Source of the DNA: an uncultured Clostridia bacterium
GTDB lineage: Bacteria > Bacillota > Clostridia > Peptostreptococcales > Anaerovoracaceae
DNA length: 9,298 bases
Assembly (NCBI GenBank): GCA_938034165.1
Contig: CALHKP010000022.1
Coordinates: forward strand, 1-9,298
Direction of reading: 5' to 3'
Positions 5,993 to 9,298 of the stretch are shown here, piece after piece. A program made the translations under genes and the position numbers. How positions within the stretch are numbered: position 1 is the first letter of the stretch; each line of letters starts with the position of its first letter. The notes beneath the pieces were generated by a model. The model had not been told where the DNA came from and did not search any database. It was given only the letters and a program-made list of their open reading frames with translations.

Positions 5993-6134
5993 ATTAGACG
6001 AGGTTAGTCAATCCCGAGAACCAAGTTAGCCGCAACTAATCACACCAAATCACCGAGCTAGGCATGACTAACTGCTTCTAGATGCAGAGTTAGTCATATC
6101 TAACTCTACCAGGCTGAGATTAGGCATGACTAAC
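5993..6134. repeat. Second GTTAG-N6-CTAAC dyad array
   Basis: Dyads start at 5993 (degenerate right half TTAGT), 6025 (GTTAG-N6-CTAAT), 6057 (GCTAG-N6-CTAAC), 6089 (perfect GTTAG-N6-CTAAC) and 6119 (ATTAG-N6-CTAAC). Right halves begin at 6004, 6036, 6068, 6100 and 6130, giving intervals of 32, 32, 32 and 30. GCATGA is the centre of two of them. GACTAAC (6066-6072) also pairs with GTTAGTC (6089-6095) across the variable segment. The region is non-coding and lies between convergent genes. Confidence 0.72.
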
Positions 6135-6136
6135 TG

Positions 6137-6196
6137 CACCCGCATAGCGGGTGGTTTTATGTTTCGCACACTTCGCGTGCTCAACAGGATAAAACC
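6137..6196. repeat. Two adjoining hairpins between convergent genes
   Basis: CACCCGC-ATA-GCGGGTG (6137-6153) is a perfect hairpin followed by TTTTAT. It abuts a second inverted repeat, GGTTTTAT (6153-6160) with ATAAAACC (6189-6196), that encloses GCAC/GTGC. The first could act as an extra terminator for plus-strand transcription entering from the symporter side. Confidence 0.5.
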
Positions 6197-6198
6197 CT

Positions 6199-6241
6199 AT
6201 AACAAAAGAGATGCCACAATATGCGACATCTCTTTTGTTAT
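6199..6241 (-). terminator. Terminator hairpin after putP, probably bidirectional
   Basis: A 15-base arm (6199-6213, ATAACAAAAGAGATG) pairs perfectly with 6227-6241 around a 13-base loop. On the minus strand it begins 13 bases after the putP stop. The stem arm contains TTTTGTTAT, followed by GGGTTTTAT. Without a clean T-run beyond the stem, efficiency is uncertain. In the plus direction it is followed by CTTTGTTCTTTTC. Confidence 0.7.
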
Positions 6242-6253
6242 CTTTGTTCTTTT

Positions 6254-7768
6254 CTATTTGTCTTCTGCGGTAATTGCTCTGTCGAAAAGCTCTGTGATTT
6301 CCGCATCAGGTTCTTTGTCGATTAAGGTCATTACTACTGCGCAGATGAATCCAGCTATAAATCCAGGGAGAATTTCGTAGATTCCTGTTGATGCTGAGAA
6401 GAAGTTATACCACAAAACATCTGTCAGAGCTCCTCCTACAACACCTGCAACCGCTCCTTTGTATGTGAATCTTCTCCAGAACAGTGATAACAAAATTACA
6501 GGTCCGAAGGAAGAACCAAAACCGGCCCATGCGTTTTCTACAAGATTCATAATTGCCTGGGCGCCGGCACCTTTGCTCGAAGCAATAAAGTATGCTATAA
6601 CCGCAACTGCGATTACCGAAATTCTGCCTACCCAGAGGAGTTCGGTTTCGCTTGCATTTTTTCTGATTACAGGTTTATATATATCTGATGTGAAAGAGCT
6701 TGAGGCTACGAGAAGCTGTGAGTCCGCCGTTGACATTGAGGCTGCCATAATTGCCGCCATCAAAACGCCTGCCAGGAACGATGGGAAAAGTTTTCTTGCA
6801 AAGGTAACGAATACCATTTTCTGTGAACCTGTTGTAAGAAGCTCTTCGCCGAGAACCATTCTGCCCATATATGCAATCAGACATGCACATCCAAGCGTTA
6901 CGATAACCCAAATTATTGCCATAGTCGCACTCTTTTTTACCATTGATGGTTTTTCGATTGACATAAATCTTACCAGAATATGTGGCATACCGAAATAACC
7001 GAGACCCCATGCAAGACCTGATACGATTTCTTTCCATGACGCATCAAAGATGCCTGTTCCGAATGAGCACTGTACCATTTCACCTGTTGCGGCATCCTGA
7101 TATGAATATACCGCAGCCAGCGCTGATGTATTGAGATCTGTTGTAAGCACTACGATAATAGGAACTGCCAGAAGTGCAAAGAACATCAGAAGTCCCTGGA
7201 AAAAGTCTGTCCAGCAAACTGCTTTGAACCCACCGAAAAATGTAATTGCCAGCATTGCTACAGCAAAGATGATCATTGCGCTCTGATTTGACAGTGATGG
7301 AAATATTGTTGAAAAAATTGATGCACCTGCTACGTAAGCCGAAGCTACATAAATCGTGAAGCAGGTAAAGAATATTATTGCGCAGATTATCTGAAGAGCA
7401 TTGCTCTTTGCCAGAAATCTGTTTCCAAGATATTGCGGAACCGTAATCGCATCCCCTGCAGCCTTAGAAAACTGTCTGAGTCTCTTTGCTACGAAAATCC
7501 AGTTAGCAGCTGTACCCAGCGCAAGCCCTATTCCTATCCACATCTGACCGAACCCGAATGCCATAATCGCACCCGGCAACCCCATCAGAAGCCACGCCGA
7601 CATATCGGATGCCTGAGCAGACATTGCTGTAACCCAAGGTCCCATCTGTCGTCCTCCAAGAAAATAGTTAGCTTGTGTTCCTTCTTTTCTCTCTTTGAAA
7701 AAGAAAATTACTCCTACGGCTATCAATGCCACAAAATACAGGGCAAATGCCAAAACTTCTCCGTTCAT
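6254..7768 (-). CDS. putP: Sodium:proline symporter, PutP type (SSS family)
   Basis: This 504-residue membrane protein is close in length and pattern to Escherichia coli PutP. The block LGGRQMGPWVTAMSAQASDM (37-56) followed by SAWLLMGLPGA (57-67) places Asp55, a Na+-ligand position in PutP, at the same number. Other landmarks are SWKEIVSGLAWGLGYFGMPHIL (244-265), MSTADSQLLVASS (345-357) with Ser346/Thr347 equivalent to the Na+-site pair Ser340/Thr341, NASETELLWVGR (371-382) and YEILPGFIAG (464-473). About 13 hydrophobic segments are visible. It imports proline with Na+, for osmoprotection, as a nutrient or as a Stickland electron acceptor. Position 58 is Ala where E. coli has Gly. The ATG at 7768 follows GATGAGGA. 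The gene has its own promoter and a structured leader and is monocistronic. Other SSS substrates are possible, but the PutP match is strong. Confidence 0.92.
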   Translation of the reverse strand: MNGEVLAFALYFVALIAVGVIFFFKERKEGTQANYFLGGRQMGPWVTAMSAQASDMSAWLLMGLPGAIMAFGFGQMWIGIGLALGTAANWIFVAKRLRQFSKAAGDAITVPQYLGNRFLAKSNALQIICAIIFFTCFTIYVASAYVAGASIFSTIFPSLSNQSAMIIFAVAMLAITFFGGFKAVCWTDFFQGLLMFFALLAVPIIVVLTTDLNTSALAAVYSYQDAATGEMVQCSFGTGIFDASWKEIVSGLAWGLGYFGMPHILVRFMSIEKPSMVKKSATMAIIWVIVTLGCACLIAYMGRMVLGEELLTTGSQKMVFVTFARKLFPSFLAGVLMAAIMAASMSTADSQLLVASSSFTSDIYKPVIRKNASETELLWVGRISVIAVAVIAYFIASSKGAGAQAIMNLVENAWAGFGSSFGPVILLSLFWRRFTYKGAVAGVVGGALTDVLWYNFFSASTGIYEILPGFIAGFICAVVMTLIDKEPDAEITELFDRAITAEDK

Positions 7769-7803
7769 AATTGTTTTTCCTCATCCTTCGTTTATTTGCT
7801 ATT

Positions 7804-7903
7804 TGAGCCACGCCGGAACTTGATTCCTTCCGTGAGCTTTCTGCTCCGTTCAAAGATCTCTTTCTCTTACCGGCTCTCCCACCCTTGCAGGAACTCCGGC
7901 TCA
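7804..7903 (-). promoter_or_regulatory. Unidentified structured leader of putP, candidate riboswitch
   Basis: In the putP mRNA, TGAGCC (7903-7898) and GGCTCA (7809-7804) can close a 100-nucleotide domain. An alternative pairing uses GCCGGA (7900-7895) with TCCGGC (7817-7812), which shares three bases with the first stem, so the two are partly exclusive. Inner elements include CCT-GCA-AGG, GAGC-AGAAA-GCTC (7846-7834) and GGAA-TCAAG-TTCC. The domain is much richer in G and purines than its flanks. It begins about 14 nucleotides after the predicted transcription start and ends about 36 before the ATG. It lacks the signatures I know for glycine, SAM, TPP, lysine, c-di-AMP and guanidine-I sensors, and the T-box core is absent. 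Confidence 0.45.
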
Positions 7904-7923
7904 TTTTTTTAAAGCATGGCTAG

Positions 7924-7932
7924 AGTATAACA
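7924..7932 (-). promoter_or_regulatory. Extended -10 promoter of putP
   Basis: On the minus strand TGTTATACT is an extended -10 element (TATACT at 7929-7924). TTTATT lies 16 bases upstream as a weak -35. The predicted start near 7917 gives a leader of about 150 nucleotides. Confidence 0.6.
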
Positions 7933-8010
7933 CAACAAATCAAAGAATAAAATACAGAATAAAGTTTATACACTTACCTGTATATTTTCCGAATATTTTC
8001 CGATAAAGTA

Positions 8011-8047
8011 TTGAAATTCCAACAAAAATATAGTAGAATCAATTCTA
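8011..8047 (+). promoter_or_regulatory. tetR promoter with an overlapping dyad
   Basis: TTGAAA (8011-8016) and TAGAAT (8034-8039), 17 bases apart, form a good sigma-A-type promoter. The -10 is the left arm of a perfect dyad TAGAAT-CA-ATTCTA (8034-8047), a natural position for a repressor. Autoregulation by the TetR protein is plausible but not shown. The promoter lies about 310 bases upstream of the tetR start. Confidence 0.6.
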
Positions 8048-8093
8048 GTCACAACAAAATACAAAAAATAATTTTTGAGGAATACAAAATTAA

Positions 8094-8341
8094 GTTACGA
8101 ACAAGGTACCAAGGCCACCGCCGCCGGCAGCTGCCCGACCTACCGATGCGACAACCTAGGCTGAGCCGGCCGGTGCTCTAACCTGAGCCAAGGTAGATGG
8201 CGGGCAAGCGGCGGCTCAGCAACCCGAGTCGATCCGCACAGCAGGCGGCGGCTCGCCAACTCGAGTCGGTCCACACAGCAGGTGGCGGCTCGCCAACCCG
8301 GTTCAAAGTAGCGCAGCCTTCTCTTTGCCGCCTTTCGTAAC
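8094..8341. repeat. GC-rich island bounded by inverted repeats
   Basis: GTTACGAA (8094-8101) and TTCGTAAC (8334-8341) are perfect inverted copies enclosing about 230 bases of GC-rich DNA (41 of 60 bases are G or C at 8161-8220). It lies inside the otherwise AT-rich leader of the TetR gene. Internal pairing includes GCTGAGCC (8160-8167) with GGCTCAGC (8213-8220). No convincing reading frame is present. It could be an inserted miniature element or a large RNA structure. No target-site duplication is evident. Confidence 0.5.
8208..8301. repeat. 37-base tandem repeat, about 2.5 copies
   Basis: The block GGCTC recurs at 8213, 8250 and 8287, exactly 37 bases apart, each time followed by (A/G)(G/C)CAAC(C/T)CG. 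The first two units continue with GAGTCG.TCC.CACAGCAGG. The third unit breaks off at 8301. It lies within the GC-rich island. Confidence 0.85.
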
Positions 8342-8358
8342 CAAGAAAGGATTTAGCC

Positions 8359-8940
8359 ATGAAAAAGTCAAAAGCAAATACAAAAGGAAAAATAGTTGCC
8401 GCTGCGTGGAAACTATTTTATCAATACGGATATGATAATACTACTGTGGAAGATATAGTAGAAGCATCCGGCACGTCGAGAGGATCTTTTTATCACTACT
8501 TCGACGGCAAGGATGCTCTCCTCTCTTCCCTTTCGTATCTGTTTGATGAAAAATACGAAGAGCTGGCAACCCAGATTGACCCCAAGTTGTCAGCTATAGA
8601 AAAGTTACAGTTTATCAATCAGGAGCTGTTCCTCCTGATTGAGAATACTGTTTCCATTGAATTATTAAGTAGGCTTTTCGCCATGCATCTTACCACAAAC
8701 GGCGAAAAGCATCTGCTGAACACCAACAGAATTTATTACAAACTTCTGAGACAGATAACAATAGAAGGCAAAGAAGCCGGAATTTTTAAAGACAATTTGT
8801 CAGTTAACGATATAACAAGAGCTTATGCAATGCTAGAGCGAGGCATGATGTATGAGTGGTGCATTTCCGGCGGAAATTATTCCCTTTGCCAGAATGCCCA
8901 GATAATGATGCCCCTGTTTCTGGAAGGATTGTGCGTGTAA
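8359..8940 (+). CDS. TetR/AcrR-family transcriptional regulator
   Basis: This 193-residue protein has the normal size for the family. The N-terminal DNA-binding domain is clear: KGKIVAAAWKLFYQYGYDNTTVEDIVEAS (9-37) leads into the helix-turn-helix and recognition helix GTSRGSFYHYFDGKDALL (38-55). The rest (about 60-193) is a helical ligand-binding and dimerisation domain with no recognisable ligand signature. Such proteins usually repress their own and neighbouring genes and release DNA on binding a small molecule. The ATG at 8359 follows AAAGGA by seven bases. Its promoter is far upstream, beyond the GC-rich island. The nearest divergent gene is putP, whose control by this protein is possible but unproven. 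Downstream there is no gene before the window end. The target is unknown. Confidence 0.93.
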   Translation: MKKSKANTKGKIVAAAWKLFYQYGYDNTTVEDIVEASGTSRGSFYHYFDGKDALLSSLSYLFDEKYEELATQIDPKLSAIEKLQFINQELFLLIENTVSIELLSRLFAMHLTTNGEKHLLNTNRIYYKLLRQITIEGKEAGIFKDNLSVNDITRAYAMLERGMMYEWCISGGNYSLCQNAQIMMPLFLEGLCV

Positions 8941-9158
8941 TGTCTTCAATAAAGTGACCTACTCGGCAATTGAATTACTGAAGTTTCCCGCACTGATATG
9001 CTAAACCTAAATCAACTTTGGCATGCCTCTGACTCCCCCATTCATTGACCACTTCCACTTTTTAGCCTGCATTCGGTCTTTCTTTGTCGACCGTCATCGA
9101 CTGAGCGTCACTTTTTAGCCATGTTCGGTCGACTGCTATCGACCACAAATGAACCAAA
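8941..9158. repeat. Intergenic region with GTCGA dyads and 53-base direct repeat
   Basis: No gene is visible after tetR. The first 110 bases hold only a weak inverted repeat (8944-8952 with 8975-8983). CACTTTTTAGCC then occurs at 9056-9067 and 9109-9120, 53 bases apart. Each is followed by TTCGGTC and a GTCGA-N6-TCGAC dyad (9086-9101 and 9128-9143, 42 bases apart). The same dyad type precedes the 80-base repeat at 5594-5609. Confidence 0.6.
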
Positions 9159-9238
9159 AACAGTGCATTTTTCAATAGTAGCAATCTGCGCTGTCTTTTT
9201 TTGAGGCTGACTAAGCGCAGATTGCCACATCTTCAAAT
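9159..9238. repeat. 80-base dispersed repeat, copy 2
   Basis: Five substitutions distinguish this copy from 5624-5703. The perfect 12-base inverted repeat (9181-9192 and 9214-9225) and the 21-base loop are kept. Two of the five changes fall in the loop and none in the stem. Similarity fades in the bases after 9238. Confidence 0.88.
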
Positions 9239-9298
9239 TTTACGAGTCAAGTATAAATTAGTGTGTAAATTCCTTTAGGTAACAATTAATCAAGCTGC

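Noticed and set aside
7804..7903. T-box leader, because GGGTGG occurs in the putP leader
   Set aside because: The T-box core (GGTGG followed by ACCGCG) is not present, the motif lies near the 5' end rather than before a terminator, and no specifier-loop architecture is evident.
7668..7904. 78-codon minus-strand frame across the putP leader
   Set aside because: It overlaps putP in another frame and covers the structured leader. Its serine/arginine-rich composition is typical of out-of-frame translation.
8178..8360. 60-codon minus-strand reading frame in the GC-rich island
   Set aside because: It reads through the tandem repeat, starts inside the tetR start codon region and has no ribosome binding site. 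The open frame is explained by GC richness.

Overview
The window looks like chromosomal DNA of a low-to-moderate-GC anaerobic Firmicute, probably class Clostridia. The evidence is an rpsU-yqeY pair, AGGAGG-type ribosome binding sites, a tandem glycine riboswitch, a clostridial-type 2-enoate-reductase-like flavoenzyme and two sodium-coupled amino-acid symporters. The species cannot be named from the sequence.

Layout. Bases 1-258 are a non-coding array of short dyads. Bases 281-1083 hold the minus-strand rpsU-yqeY operon with its promoter and terminator. A divergent plus-strand gene (1242-3515, TTG start) encodes a 757-residue flavin/iron-sulfur ene-reductase-type enzyme and ends in a strong terminator at 3581-3613. 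A promoter at 3765-3792 then drives a tandem glycine riboswitch (about 3820-3980) and a sodium:alanine/glycine symporter (4034-5449). Bases 5500-6241 are a roughly 740-base gene-free mosaic of inverted and direct repeats between convergent genes. On the minus strand, 6254-7768 is a PutP-type sodium:proline symporter whose mRNA begins with a structured leader that I cannot assign. A TetR-family regulator (8359-8940) is transcribed divergently. A GC-rich, repeat-containing island bounded by 8-base inverted repeats lies between its promoter and its start codon. Bases 8941-9298 carry a second copy of the repeat found at 5624-5703.

How the genes fit together. Glycine import, proline import and an enoate-type reductase would all serve amino-acid (Stickland-type) fermentation, in which glycine and proline are electron acceptors and enoates are reduced. 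This is inference from gene content, because no reductase operon is present here. rpsU-yqeY is a housekeeping translation operon.

The most unusual content is non-coding. Two arrays of a degenerate GTTAG-N6-CTAAC dyad repeat at a 30-32 base pitch (about three DNA turns). Each is associated with inverted repeats whose arms are always separated by exactly 21 bases. A second dyad of the same 5-N6-5 geometry (GTCGA-N6-TCGAC) accompanies the 80-base repeat. I found no mobile-element protein, CRISPR array, tRNA or rRNA.
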